DNA of 64,000 nucleotides, taken from NCBI GenBank assembly GCA_017881265.1, contig JADGRA010000059.1:1-64000 (forward strand), given 5' to 3'. The translations under genes and the position numbers were made by a program. The DNA is from Myxococcaceae bacterium (GTDB taxonomy: Bacteria; Myxococcota; Myxococcia; Myxococcales; Myxococcaceae). This document shows positions 19,127-28,482 of this stretch, in pieces; positions within the stretch are counted from its first letter, which is position 1; the number at the start of each line of letters is the position of its first letter. The notes beneath the pieces are model-generated. The model saw nothing but the letters and a program-made list of their open reading frames with translations. It did no database searches and was not told where the DNA came from.

Positions 19127-21097
19127 TCACTCTGCAGGCACAGCCGCCACGGCCGCGCCGGCAGAAAACCATTCTCCCAGCGCGTCCAGGCTGCGAAAGC
19201 GGCGGGCCGGCGGCAGCGACTGCACCAGCTGCCGGCCGTAGGCGCGGCGGGAGACGCGCACGTCCAGCAGCGCGACAATGCCCCGGTCGGCCCGGCTGCG
19301 GATGAGGCGGCCGAAGCCCTGGCGCAGCGCCAGCGCCGCCTCGGGCAGCTGGTAGGCCGAGAAGGGTTCCTCGCCCTGCGCGGCCAGCTGTTCAATGCGC
19401 GCCGCGGTGAGGGGGTGGCCAGGGGAGGCGAAGGGCAGCTTGTCCATCACCACCAGCGACAGGGCATCTCCCGGGACGTCCACCCCCTCCCAGAAGCTGC
19501 TGGTGGCGAAGAGGACGGACGGGGTGGCCCGGAACGCCTCCAGCAGGGCGTGCTTGGGGGCCTCCCCCTGCTTTAACACCGGCCACGGCAGCCGGTGCTG
19601 CAACAGGGCATGCACCGCGTCCATGTTGCGCAGGGAGGTGAAGAGGACGAAGGCACGGCCACCGGTCACTTCGGTGAGGGAGAGGACTTCGGCGGCCACC
19701 GACTGCACGAAGCCCGGCTGGTTGGGTTCCGGCAGGTGCGTAGGCAGGTAGAGGGCCGCCTGCCGGGGGTAGTCGAAGGAGGAAGGCACGGCCAGCTGGG
19801 TGAGGGGGTGCACCGGCTCCCCCGCCTCGTCCAGAAGGCCGAGGCGCCGGCAGAAGTAGCCGAAGGAGTTGCCCGCGCGCAGCGTGGCGGAGGTGAAGAC
19901 AAGCGTGTCTACGCTTTTGTACAGCTTCTCCCGCAGCGCCTCCGCCACCGAGATGGGCGCCGCCCGGAGGGCGACGCCCCGGCCGCGGCCCTCGGCCCAG
20001 TACACGTGGTCCTGCGAGTCGGCCCGGCGGACGAAGTCCAGCTCCGCGCACAGCTCGCTGCTGCGCCGGCCCAGCGCCTGCACTTCCGGCTCCTCGGCCC
20101 CGGCAGCGAAGGCGCCGAGGGCGGAGAGCCCCTCCAGCACCCCGTCCACCTGCCGTCCCAGCGGCTCCAACAGCGCCGGGGTGAGGCGGATGGCCGACTC
20201 GGACAGAAGGCCCAGGGCCCGCGGCGCGCTGCTGAAGAGGGACTCGGCCTGCCCCCGCACCTTCAGGGCCAGCGCGGCCAGCATCCCGGCCCGTGCATCG
20301 GCCGGCTCCAGCGCCACCTGCGCATCCCGCGCCAGGTCCTCGAAGCGAAAGCTGCTGACGGCCGTCCCGAAGTATTCCGTCGCCGCGTCCTCCAGCGCGT
20401 GGGCCTCGTCGAAGATGACGGCGTCGTAGCGCGGCAGCACCCCTTCGCCACTGCCCCGCGAGGTGCGCAGGGCGAGGTCCGCGAAGAAGAGGGCGTGGTT
20501 GACGACGATGATGTCCGAGGCGTCGGCGCGCGCACGCAGCCGGGTGACGAAGCACGCCTCGTGCAAAGGGCAGCGTGCGCCGAGGCACGTCTCCCGGGTG
20601 GTGGATAGCCGGGGCCAGCCGGCGAAGTCATCCGGCAGTTCCAGTTCCGCCCGGTCCCCCGTCTCGGTGCGCCCGGCCCAGGCGTGCAGCTGGGCCCAGG
20701 CCTCCTCCGCCCCGGGGCCCAGCAGCGCAGGCTCTCGCTCTATGCGCTCCAGCCGGTGCAGGCACAGGTAGTTGGCCCGCCCCTTCACCAGGGTGGCGCG
20801 GACGTCCAGGCCGAGCCCGTGTTGCACCAGGGGCAAGTCCTTGTGGAACAGCTGGTCCTGCAGCGTCTTGGTGGCGGTGGAGATGACGACTTTGCGCCCG
20901 CTAAGGGCCGCCGGGACGAGGTAGGCCAGCGTCTTGCCGGTGCCGGTGCCCGCCTCGGCCACTAGCACGCGCCTTTCGCCGAAGGCCCGCTCCACTTCGC
21001 GGGCCAGGGCCAGCTGCTCGGGGCGGTGTTCCCAGCCCGGCAGCACCTGGGACAGGCGGCCGCGCGGGCCCAGCAGCGCTTCCACCGACGTCGTCAA
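19127..21097 (-). CDS. DinG/YoaA-type ATP-dependent DNA helicase
   Basis: 656 residues. Walker A is AEAGTGTGKT (about 48-57), the DEAH box is VIFDEAHALED, and motif VI is QGFGRLIRSRADRG. Four cysteines between motifs I and II (NYLC, ETC, RC, EAC) form the Fe-S cluster site of the XPD/DinG superfamily, a 5'-3' helicase acting on forks, R-loops or G-quadruplexes. TTG at 21097 is chosen because it overlaps the upstream TGA as TTGA and leaves a normal family N-terminus. A GTG at 21085 would cost four residues. It is last in the operon hrcA-protease-zinc ribbon-helicase. Confidence 0.92.
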   Translation of the reverse strand: MTTSVEALLGPRGRLSQVLPGWEHRPEQLALAREVERAFGERRVLVAEAGTGTGKTLAYLVPAALSGRKVVISTATKTLQDQLFHKDLPLVQHGLGLDVRATLVKGRANYLCLHRLERIEREPALLGPGAEEAWAQLHAWAGRTETGDRAELELPDDFAGWPRLSTTRETCLGARCPLHEACFVTRLRARADASDIIVVNHALFFADLALRTSRGSGEGVLPRYDAVIFDEAHALEDAATEYFGTAVSSFRFEDLARDAQVALEPADARAGMLAALALKVRGQAESLFSSAPRALGLLSESAIRLTPALLEPLGRQVDGVLEGLSALGAFAAGAEEPEVQALGRRSSELCAELDFVRRADSQDHVYWAEGRGRGVALRAAPISVAEALREKLYKSVDTLVFTSATLRAGNSFGYFCRRLGLLDEAGEPVHPLTQLAVPSSFDYPRQAALYLPTHLPEPNQPGFVQSVAAEVLSLTEVTGGRAFVLFTSLRNMDAVHALLQHRLPWPVLKQGEAPKHALLEAFRATPSVLFATSSFWEGVDVPGDALSLVVMDKLPFASPGHPLTAARIEQLAAQGEEPFSAYQLPEAALALRQGFGRLIRSRADRGIVALLDVRVSRRAYGRQLVQSLPPARRFRSLDALGEWFSAGAAVAAVPAE

Positions 21098-21768
21098 AGC
21101 CGCCCCAACAGCCGCAGCAGGGCAAACATCAGCGTCGGCGCCAGCAGCAGCACGGCCGCCATGGCCACCGCCTTGGCCCGCCGGCGGGAAGGCGCGGACG
21201 CCGCGTCCTGGCGTAGGGCCGCCACGCTGACCGGCGCCGAGGCCAGCTTGACGGCCGCCTCCAGGGACTGGCGCGCCACCGCGTCCCCGGGCGCCCGGGC
21301 CAGGCGGATGCGGTACAGGTGTCCGGCCGCTGCCAATTCCCCCCCGGCAGACGCCTGCCGAAGGAAGCGCACGTGCTCCGCCGCGTCCCCCCAGTGGGCG
21401 GCCAGGGCACGCCACGCGTCCGCCAGCGGCGGCGAGGGCTTCAGCGCGCTGTCCACCACGGCGGTGGCGAAGACGAGGCCGCACGCCGGGCAGCTGGTGG
21501 CGCCTTCTGCCCGGGGCGAGACGCACTTGGGGCAGAAGCCTCGCGGCACCTCGAAGTCCCCCGCGCTGGACGCCGGGGCCGCCGGCCGCGCGCCCGAGGG
21601 CGACGGTGGTTGCGGCGGCGGCGGCCGGGCCGCGGCGCCGCTGGCCTGTGAGACGGAGAGGCGTTCTTGCTGGCCGCAGGCCGTGCACCGGACGAGGACG
21701 AAGCCCTCGTCGAGACGGAAGTCCACCACCTCCACCGGCTGCCTGCACGCGGAACAAAGGCCATTCAT
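21094..21768 (-). CDS. Zinc-ribbon protein with C-terminal membrane anchor
   Basis: 224 residues. Two zinc ribbons are visible: CSAC at 5-8 paired with CTAC at 28-31, and a second CPKC...CPAC set near 80-98. They are joined by a Pro/Ala-rich linker. A helical region follows, then one C-terminal transmembrane helix (about 200-220). The MJ0042-like first ribbon is common in myxobacterial proteins of unknown role. ATG at 21768 lies 44 bases after the protease gene, and the stop overlaps the helicase TTG. Function is not predictable from sequence. Confidence 0.8.
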   Translation of the reverse strand: MNGLCSACRQPVEVVDFRLDEGFVLVRCTACGQQERLSVSQASGAAARPPPPQPPSPSGARPAAPASSAGDFEVPRGFCPKCVSPRAEGATSCPACGLVFATAVVDSALKPSPPLADAWRALAAHWGDAAEHVRFLRQASAGGELAAAGHLYRIRLARAPGDAVARQSLEAAVKLASAPVSVAALRQDAASAPSRRRAKAVAMAAVLLLAPTLMFALLRLLGRL

Positions 21769-21812
21769 GCGACGGGCCGTGCAGCTAAGCACACCTTGGG
21801 GTGGGCGCCGCG

Positions 21813-22754
21813 TCAGGGTGGCGCCAGCACCAGTCGCACCGGCGACGGCGTGAGGCAGAGGACGAAGACGGCGAGGCAGGCCAGGCAGATGAGAAGGCGA
21901 CGGGCGTCCAGCGCCTCCTCCGGGCGCTCCACCTCCGGGTGCCGGAAGCCCACCGCCAGGGACGTCACCAGAAGCCACAGCAGCCACGAGACATTGAAGA
22001 AGAGAACCAGCCCGAGGAGGCCCACCGCTGCCAGCTTCCCGACGCGCACCGCCCGGCCGCCCAGGTTGGCGAACGCCAAGTGCCCGCCGTCCAGCTGGCC
22101 GATGGGAAACAGGTTGAGGGTGGTGACGATGCAGCCGAACCAGCCAGCCACGATGTACGGGTTGGCCAGGACGTCCTTGCCCTCGGGCAACGGGCCCACC
22201 ACCAGCCGCTGGATGAGCAGCGTCAGCAGGTTGTCCCCGAAACTCTGCCCGACGATGGCCGGGCTGCGCCCGTCCAGCACCATCCGGACCACCTCCGGCA
22301 GGGACTCGAGCGGCGGGAATGACGTTGCAGACACCGGCACGTCGACGACGGTGGCGTGGGCATAGCCCCACACCAGGATGGGAATGGCGACGAGGAAGCC
22401 GGCCAGGGGGCCCGCCGCGCCGATGTCCACGAGCGCGTTGCGGGTGGGGATGCGACTCCGGATGCGGATGACGGCCCCCAGCGTCCCGAAACCGAAATGC
22501 GGCAGCGGGATGAAGTACGGAAGCGAGGCGTCCACCCCGTGGCGGCGGGCGAGCACGTAGTGGCCCATCTCGTGACTGCCGAGGATGGCCACCAGCGACA
22601 GGCTGAAGGCGACGCCCTCGAGGATGTTGGACCGGCTCCAATCCCCCGACGTCTGGTCCGCCAGGAAGACCTCGAAGGTGGTGGCTAAGGTGAGGAGCAG
22701 CAGGCCGAGGTGCAGCAGCGGCCGCTGGGCGGGGCGGAGGGCGACGCTTTCCAT
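21813..22754 (-). CDS. Site-2-type (M50) intramembrane zinc metalloprotease
   Basis: 313 residues with about seven hydrophobic helices. The zinc site is GSHEMGHY (HExxH) in an early helix. The third ligand Asp lies in NLFPIGQLDGGH, the class signature. The long insertion with GPLAGFLVAIP is usual for plant EGY-like and bacterial homologues without PDZ domain. Such enzymes cut membrane-bound anti-sigma factors or other single-pass proteins. ATG at 22754 is 14 bases after hrcA; GTG at 22760 is also possible. The substrate is unknown; the anti-sigma factor at 30.5 kb is one candidate but that link is speculative. Confidence 0.92.
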   Translation of the reverse strand: MESVALRPAQRPLLHLGLLLLTLATTFEVFLADQTSGDWSRSNILEGVAFSLSLVAILGSHEMGHYVLARRHGVDASLPYFIPLPHFGFGTLGAVIRIRSRIPTRNALVDIGAAGPLAGFLVAIPILVWGYAHATVVDVPVSATSFPPLESLPEVVRMVLDGRSPAIVGQSFGDNLLTLLIQRLVVGPLPEGKDVLANPYIVAGWFGCIVTTLNLFPIGQLDGGHLAFANLGGRAVRVGKLAAVGLLGLVLFFNVSWLLWLLVTSLAVGFRHPEVERPEEALDARRLLICLACLAVFVLCLTPSPVRLVLAPP

Positions 22755-22768
22755 GGACACTGGGTGTG

Positions 22769-23794
22769 TTAACCCTGTTCCAGGACCTGCCGCAGCGTTT
22801 GTGCGGTGAATTGCACCAGCGGGATGACGCGGGAGTAGTTCATCCGGGTGGGGCCGATGACCCCCAGCGTGCCCAGGGTGCGGTCTTCGTTGCCGTAGGG
22901 GCTGGCCACCACCGTCACGTCCCCGGCCGAGGAGAACTCGCTCTCGTTGCCGATGAAAATCTGCATCGCCCCCCCCTGCTCCACCCGGTCGAGCAGCGCC
23001 ACCAGCTTGCTCTTCTCGTCCAGCGCCCGGAACAGCGAGCGCATCCGCTCGACGTCGGCGAATTCGGGCGCCTCGAGGAAGGAGCCGGTGCCCTCGATGT
23101 GGATGCGCTCCGGGGCGTGCAACTCCGTCGCCGCATACCCAAGGCGCAGCGCCTGGGCCTGCAGCTGGTCGAGCAGCGCCTGCTCCTGCGCCTGCTCGGC
23201 CTGGATTCTTTCCCGGAGCCCCTCGAAGGGCACCTCGTGCAGCAACTCCGACAGGTAATTGGAGGCGCGGACCAGCTCCGCCTCGCTCATCTGCACGTCC
23301 AGGCTGAGGGGCTTGTTCAGCACCTGCCCGTCGCGCCCCACCAGGATGGCCAACACCCGGTTGTCGCGGAGCCGCACGAATTCAATCCGGTGAAAGACGC
23401 CTGCCGACGGCCGCGGCGCCACCACCACACAGGCATGCTTGGTGACGAAGGCCAGGACGCGGCTGGCCTCCTGCAGCGACTCCTCGAGGCCGGCCCCGGT
23501 GGGGATGCCCCGCTGGATGAGCTCCCGGTCCCGGGGCAGCGGCTGGCGAAGCTGCATCAGCGAGTCGACGTAGAAGCGGTACGCCCGGCCCGTCGGTACC
23601 CGGCCGGCCGAGGTGTGCGGCTTCTCGAGGTAGCCGAGCGCCTCGAGGTCCGCCATGACGTTGCGCAGCGTGGCGCTGGAGACGTCGAACTGGCTGCGGG
23701 CAAGCTGGTGGCTGCCTACCGGGCCACCGGTCGCGATGTACTCGCGAATGACCGCATGCAACACCGAGCGCGCACGCTCATTCAGGTCTTCCAT
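22769..23794 (-). CDS. hrcA: HrcA heat-shock repressor
   Basis: 341 residues. An N-terminal winged helix includes IREYIATGGPVGSHQL and SSATLRNVMADLEALGYL. The central GAF-like dimer region follows, then the C-terminal end with GVIGPTRMNYSRVIPLV. HrcA with GroE represses genes carrying the CIRCE inverted repeat. I found no CIRCE element (TTAGCACTC...GAGTGCTAA) before hrcA, before grpE or elsewhere in the window. Its targets, probably groE, lie outside. It heads an operon with a protease, zinc-ribbon protein and helicase, rather than the common hrcA-grpE-dnaK order. Confidence 0.95.
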   Translation of the reverse strand: MEDLNERARSVLHAVIREYIATGGPVGSHQLARSQFDVSSATLRNVMADLEALGYLEKPHTSAGRVPTGRAYRFYVDSLMQLRQPLPRDRELIQRGIPTGAGLEESLQEASRVLAFVTKHACVVVAPRPSAGVFHRIEFVRLRDNRVLAILVGRDGQVLNKPLSLDVQMSEAELVRASNYLSELLHEVPFEGLRERIQAEQAQEQALLDQLQAQALRLGYAATELHAPERIHIEGTGSFLEAPEFADVERMRSLFRALDEKSKLVALLDRVEQGGAMQIFIGNESEFSSAGDVTVVASPYGNEDRTLGTLGVIGPTRMNYSRVIPLVQFTAQTLRQVLEQG

Positions 23795-24050
23795 GAAAGA
23801 GCCGACTCTAAATGCTAGGGCCGCGGCCGGGCCGTTTCAACGGCAGCGGGCGCTGAGGTAACCCCCCGCAACCCCTGGTAACAGCGCCGAATTTGCGCGG
23901 GGTGAGGCTGCGCGCGGGGGCCGGGCAACCCGGCCGGACGGATGGCGGCACAGGCCTGTCGTTCGTCGTTTCCTTTTCTGTCTCCTTGAGGCTTCATGCC
24001 GGCTTTGGCGCAGGGCGGCAGGCACACCATTCGTCAGGAGGCGAGCGTCG
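23795..24050. other. Divergent intergenic region hrcA / glnA
   Basis: 256 bases without a gene. It contains a strong hairpin (GGCCGGG-CAA-CCCGGCC, near 23921-23937) and an AGGAGG site before glnA. I looked for a sigma-54 promoter, expected for nitrogen-regulated glnA, and found only near-misses (GG/GC spacing one base short near 24005-24016). Confidence 0.5.
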
Positions 24051-25466
24051 ATGAAACCGAAGGACGTACTGGGGATGGCCAAGGAGCACGGCGCGGTGAT
24101 GGTCGACCTCAAGTTCATGGATTTCGTGGGCACCTGGCAGCACTTCACCGTGCCAGTCCACGAGTTGAAGGAGGAGATTTTCGAGGAGGGCCTGGGCTTC
24201 GACGGCTCCTCCATCCGCGGCTGGGCGGAGATTCATGCCTCGGACATGCTGGTGATGCCCGACCCCACCACGGCGGTGATGGACCCCTTCGCCAAGGACC
24301 TGACCTTGAGCGTCATCTGCACCATCGCCGACCCCATCACCAAGGAGGCCTACGGGCGGGACCCGCGCAACATCGCGCTGAAGGCCGAGAAGTACCTGCG
24401 GTCGACCGGAATTGCCGACACCGCCTACTTCGGGCCGGAGGCGGAATTCTTCGTCTTCGACTCGGTGCGCTTCGACAACAAGGTGAATGGCGCCTTCTAT
24501 GAAATCGGCTCGGGCGAGGCGGCGTGGAGCACTGGGCGCGAGGAGGAGGGCGGCAACCGCGGCTACAAAATCCGCCACAAGGAAGGCTACTTCCCGGTCG
24601 CGCCGCTCGACAGCCAGAATGACCTGCGCACCGAGATGTGCCTCGTTCTGGCCGCGGTGGGCATCGAGGTGGAGCGGCAGCACCACGAGGTGGCCACCGC
24701 TGGCCAGGCCGAAATCGACTTCCGCTTCAACACCCTGGTGAAGTGCGCCGACCAGCTCAGCTGGTTCAAGCACATCGTCAAGAACGTCGCCTGGCGCAAC
24801 GGCAAGACGGCGACCTTCATGCCCAAGCCCCTCTTCGGCGACAACGGCAGCGGCATGCACACCCACCAGTCGCTGTGGAAGAACGGCAAGCCTCTCTTTG
24901 CCGGCGACGGCTATGCCGGGCTCTCCGAGATGGCGCTGCACTACATCGGCGGCATCCTCAAGCACGCGCGCGCCCTGGCCGCGCTCTGCAACCCCACCAC
25001 CAACAGTTACAAGCGCCTGGTGCCGGGCTTCGAGGCGCCGGTGAATCTCGCCTACAGCAGCCGCAACCGCAGTGCCTCCATCCGCATCCCTATGTACAGC
25101 CCGAGCCCCAAGGCGAAGCGGCTGGAGTTTCGCAGCCCGGACCCCTCCTGCAACCCCTACCTCGCCTTCGCCGCCCAGCTGATGGCGGGCCTCGACGGGG
25201 TGGAGAATAAAATCGACCCCGGGGACCCGCTGGACAAGGACATCTACGGGCTGACGCCGGAGGAGCTGAAGGACGTTCCGAAGATGCCGGGCAGCCTCGA
25301 GGAGGCGCTCGACTGCCTCAAGAAGGACCACAAGTTCCTCCTCAAGGGCGACGTCTTCACCACCGACGTCATCGACACCTGGATTCACCTGAAGACGGAG
25401 CGCGAGCTGAACGCCGTCCGGCTGCGGCCTCACCCCATGGAGTTCGCGCTGTACTTCGACATTTAA
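24051..25466 (+). CDS. glnA: Type I glutamine synthetase
   Basis: 471 residues, the normal GSI-beta length. The signatures are FDGSSIRGW near the N-terminus, [10 protein letters not shown] for metal binding, the [20 protein letters not shown] loop, and [10 protein letters not shown]399 in [10 protein letters not shown] is at the position adenylylated by GlnE. The enzyme makes glutamine from glutamate, ammonia and ATP as a dodecamer. ATG at 24051 follows AGGAGG by nine bases. No PII or ntrBC gene is adjacent; a P450 gene follows 133 bases later. Confidence 0.97.
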   Translation: MKPKDVLGMAKEHGAVMVDLKFMDFVGTWQHFTVPVHELKEEIFEEGLGFDGSSIRGWAEIHASDMLVMPDPTTAVMDPFAKDLTLSVICTIADPITKEAYGRDPRNIALKAEKYLRSTGIADTAYFGPEAEFFVFDSVRFDNKVNGAFYEIGSGEAAWSTGREEEGGNRGYKIRHKEGYFPVAPLDSQNDLRTEMCLVLAAVGIEVERQHHEVATAGQAEIDFRFNTLVKCADQLSWFKHIVKNVAWRNGKTATFMPKPLFGDNGSGMHTHQSLWKNGKPLFAGDGYAGLSEMALHYIGGILKHARALAALCNPTTNSYKRLVPGFEAPVNLAYSSRNRSASIRIPMYSPSPKAKRLEFRSPDPSCNPYLAFAAQLMAGLDGVENKIDPGDPLDKDIYGLTPEELKDVPKMPGSLEEALDCLKKDHKFLLKGDVFTTDVIDTWIHLKTERELNAVRLRPHPMEFALYFDI

Positions 25467-25599
25467 GCGCGCCTCCGGGGCGGCCTCCGCCGGAACGGGC
25501 CCTCCCCCGGGCACGGGGCGCACCCATGGCCCTCGACGGCATTGCTTGCTACGTCCGCGCCGTCTTCGTCCGCCCCGGCCCGGGGCGGGTGAGTTGCCA

Positions 25600-26970
25600 G
25601 TGAGCGCGCCAGCGCCCGGACGGGCCGCCGCGCCCGGCGTCCCCACCGTGCGCCCCCGCTGGCCGGGCCAGCTTGTGCTGCAGATGCAGCGAGACCCGCT
25701 GGCTTTCTTCTCCCAGGCGCAGGCCACCCACGGGGACGTGGTGCGCTTCGCCTTCGGCCGGGAGACGGTGTACCTGCTGTCGCACCCCGACTTGGTGCGG
25801 GACGTGCTGCTCACCCACGCCCAGAAGTTCCACAAAGGCCTGGGGCTGCAGCGGGCCAAGCTGCTGCTCGGCGAGGGCCTGCTGACCAGCGAAGACGAAG
25901 CGCACCTCCGGCAGCGGCGGCTGATGCAGCCGGCCTTCCACAAAAGCCGCATCGCCACCTATGCCACGGCCATGGTGGACGCCGCCCTGGCCACCGCCGG
26001 GCGGTGGCGACCCGGCGTCGAGTTGGACGTCCCGGCGGAGATGGCCCGTCTCACCCTGGCGGTGGTGGCCAAGACACTCTTCGACGCCGACGTGGAAGGG
26101 GCCGCCGCCGACATTGGCCAGGCCCTCACCGACACGCTGGGCCTCTTCGGCGCCCTGTCGCTGCCCTACGGGGAACTGCTGCTGAAGCTGCCCCTGCCGG
26201 CCGTGCGGCGCTTTCGCCGGGGCAAGGCGCGCCTGGACGCCGAAGTCTTCCGCATGGTGAGCGAGCGGCGCCGGGACGGACGCGACCGGGGCGACCTTCT
26301 CTCCATGTTGCTGGCCGCGCGCGACGAGGATGGTCAGCCCATGTCCGACACGCAGCTGCGGGATGAGGCGATGACGCTTTTCCTCGCCGGCCACGAGACG
26401 ACCGCCAACGCCCTGGCCTGGGCCTTCCACCTGTTGGGGGAGAACCCAAGAGTGGACGCCGCCCTGCAGGAAGAACTGCGCGCCGTCCTCGGCGGCCGTC
26501 GGCCCGGGCCGGAGGACGTGCCGCAGCTGCGCCTCACCACCGCCGTCTTCGCCGAGGCGCTGCGGCTGTACCCACCGGCGTGGGTGATTGGGCGGCGCGC
26601 CCTGCAGCGTGTGCAACTCCAGGACGGCACCGTGGTTCCCACGGGCGCCCTCGCCGTCCTCTCCCCCTGGGTGGTGCACCGCGACGCCCGGTGGTTTCCC
26701 CAGCCTGAGCGCATGCAGCTGGAGCGCTGGACGCCGGAGGCCAGGGCCAGCCGGCACCGCTTCGCCTACTTCCCCTTCGGCGCAGGCACACGGTCCTGTA
26801 TCGGCGAGCCCTTCGCCTGGATGGAGGGCACCCTCGTCCTGGCGGTGCTGAGAAGCCGCTGGCAGTTGGTGCCTGGCCCGGGCAGCGCCGTCCACACCGA
26901 GCCCAAAATCACCCTCCGGGCGCGGGGGCTGCGCATGCGCCCTCTGACAGTCCACACTGCCAGCGACTGA
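25600..26970 (+). CDS. Cytochrome P450 monooxygenase
   Basis: 456 residues. The heme-binding loop is FGAGTRSCIGEPFA with axial Cys400, the I-helix oxygen motif AGHETT is at 263-268, and the K-helix ExxR is at 319-322 (EALR). It has no membrane anchor. The overall pattern (HHPDLVRDVLLT-like B region, FHKSRI) is close to the CYP102-heme/CYP110-like bacterial group acting on fatty acids or terpenes. GTG at 25600 gives the usual N-terminus. No ferredoxin or reductase is adjacent, so electrons must come from elsewhere. Confidence 0.92.
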   Translation: MSAPAPGRAAAPGVPTVRPRWPGQLVLQMQRDPLAFFSQAQATHGDVVRFAFGRETVYLLSHPDLVRDVLLTHAQKFHKGLGLQRAKLLLGEGLLTSEDEAHLRQRRLMQPAFHKSRIATYATAMVDAALATAGRWRPGVELDVPAEMARLTLAVVAKTLFDADVEGAAADIGQALTDTLGLFGALSLPYGELLLKLPLPAVRRFRRGKARLDAEVFRMVSERRRDGRDRGDLLSMLLAARDEDGQPMSDTQLRDEAMTLFLAGHETTANALAWAFHLLGENPRVDAALQEELRAVLGGRRPGPEDVPQLRLTTAVFAEALRLYPPAWVIGRRALQRVQLQDGTVVPTGALAVLSPWVVHRDARWFPQPERMQLERWTPEARASRHRFAYFPFGAGTRSCIGEPFAWMEGTLVLAVLRSRWQLVPGPGSAVHTEPKITLRARGLRMRPLTVHTASD

Positions 26971-27011
26971 CGGCGGCTAGCCAGCAACAAGACGGTTGAA
27001 GGAGGACCCTC

Positions 27012-27521
27012 ATGTCTCTTCACGAAGCGGTGTCCAGCTACTTTCAGGGCGAGAAAATCGAGTGCCTCGTCTTCGTCCTTCCCTTGGGACTGTTGAGCGT
27101 CGTCTTCGGGTGCTGGTTGCTGGTCGATTCCAGGGAGGCCTTTGCGCGCGGCGTCGGGCTGCCCTTCATCGTCCTGGGCCTGGCGCTGGCCGTCACCGGA
27201 GCCACCGTCGGCTTCCGGACGCCCGCCCAGGTGGAACGGCTGGAGGCGGGCCTCGCGGCGGCGCCGCAAGAGACCCTGGCCCTGGAGAAGGCCCGGATGA
27301 GGAAGGTGAATGCGGCGTGGCCCGCGTACGCCGCGACCTTCGCGGCGTTCGCGCTGTGCGGCCTCGGCCTGCGCTTCGGCGTCCGGTCCGACGTCGCGCG
27401 CGGCATCGGCGTGGCACTCACCTTTTTCGCCGGCGTCGGCTTCCTCATCGACGGCTTCGCCGAGCGCCGGGCGAAGGGGTACGTGGCCTCGCTGGAGGCT
27501 CCGGCCGCGCCACCGAAGTAG
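27012..27521 (+). CDS. Four-helix membrane protein of unknown function
   Basis: 169 residues with hydrophobic helices at about 19-40, 46-65, 103-125 and 128-148, and a charged cytoplasmic middle segment (QETLALEKARMRK). ATG at 27012 follows AAGGAGG ideally spaced. It lies 41 bases after the P450 gene and converges with the potassium channel. I recognise no family; it might be a small channel or lipid-associated protein. Confidence 0.78.
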   Translation: MSLHEAVSSYFQGEKIECLVFVLPLGLLSVVFGCWLLVDSREAFARGVGLPFIVLGLALAVTGATVGFRTPAQVERLEAGLAAAPQETLALEKARMRKVNAAWPAYAATFAAFALCGLGLRFGVRSDVARGIGVALTFFAGVGFLIDGFAERRAKGYVASLEAPAAPPK

Positions 27522-27547
27522 GACGCACGGGGCCGCCCCGGGGGCCC

Positions 27548-28471
27548 TCAGGCCGCCGGCGCGCCCGACGGGGGCGGGAGCGGCTCGGTGTCGTGAAACT
27601 TGGTGTAGTCCACCTGGCGCGTGCCGTCCGGCAGCAGGCGGAGAATGTCCACGAAGCGCGCATTCCAGTGGATTTCGTCCGCGACATAGCTGTGCCGGGT
27701 GTGGATGGTTTGCGACAGCGTGGCGTCGAAGCCGGTGAAGGTGACGAGAATCTCCACCTGCTGCTCGGCCAGCTGTTCAGGCGTCGCGCCGTGCAGCGGG
27801 CTCTTTTCATTCAGCGGGTGCATCGCCGTCCAGGTGAGGATGAAGGCCGACGACTGGTTGCGCATGAGGGGCAAGTCCACCATCCGCCGCAGGCGGTCCC
27901 CTTCCTTGGTGACCTCGGGGGCCATCAGCGTCACCCGCAGCTGCGCCTCGGCGATGTGGTTGGCCCTTTCGTTGGCCACCCGGAACATCAGCGTTGGCAC
28001 GCCGTTGCGCGGCGCCACCACCGCCACGTCACTGAAGACGACGCGGGCACGCGGCCGGCTGAACTTGGCGAAGACGAGGCCCGTCACCACGGCCACCCCC
28101 AGCATGCTCAGCATGGCTTCGGCAGTGACGAGGAGGTGCGCCACGGTGGAGCGCGGCGTCATCTCCCCGTAGCCGATGGTGCCCATGGTTTCCACGCTGA
28201 AGAAGAAGCCGTCGACGAAGCTTCCCGGCCGCGCGTTCTCCACGCCCCCTAGCAGCGCGTAGGCCGCCCCGAAGAGGGCGTTGGTGCCGAGGAAGGAGAC
28301 GGCGAAGGCCGTCAGCAGCACCGGCCAGCTGGTGGAGATGAGGAAGTAGTAGAAGTCGTGCCACCAGTCGGCCTTCCAACCGACAATCTCCGTCGACTTC
28401 CACAGCGGTTCGCCATCGCGCGGGAAGAGTCGGGGCTGGCTGTTGCGCGCGCCGTGCGTCTTGGTGGGCAC
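27548..28471 (-). CDS. KirBac-type inward-rectifier potassium channel
   Basis: 307 residues. An interfacial N-terminal helix (WHDFYYFLIS) precedes TM1 (about 47-67), a pore helix and a selectivity filter TIGYG at 98-102, then TM2 (about 112-135). A cytoplasmic immunoglobulin-like domain fills the rest, with FSDVAVV and MRNQSSAFILTWTAMHP signatures of the Kir family. The start is GTG 28471 with GGGAG five bases upstream. Homotetramers conduct K+ and respond to lipids or pH. It follows the NRDE gene by only 11 bases. Confidence 0.93.
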   Translation of the reverse strand: MPTKTHGARNSQPRLFPRDGEPLWKSTEIVGWKADWWHDFYYFLISTSWPVLLTAFAVSFLGTNALFGAAYALLGGVENARPGSFVDGFFFSVETMGTIGYGEMTPRSTVAHLLVTAEAMLSMLGVAVVTGLVFAKFSRPRARVVFSDVAVVAPRNGVPTLMFRVANERANHIAEAQLRVTLMAPEVTKEGDRLRRMVDLPLMRNQSSAFILTWTAMHPLNEKSPLHGATPEQLAEQQVEILVTFTGFDATLSQTIHTRHSYVADEIHWNARFVDILRLLPDGTRQVDYTKFHDTEPLPPPSGAPAA

Positions 28472-28482
28472 AGCGCTCCCTT

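Noticed and set aside
23824-24050. Sigma-54 promoter before glnA
   Set aside because: The best GG...GC pair has ten rather than eleven bases spacing and lacks the flanking consensus.
22769-24050. CIRCE operator near hrcA
   Set aside because: No TTAGCACTC-N9-GAGTGCTAA or close variant is present; the TAGCATTTAGAGT string near 23806 does not form the inverted repeat.
23995-25958. Minus-strand 654-codon frame antisense to glnA
   Set aside because: No protein-like pattern; glnA on the plus strand is certain.
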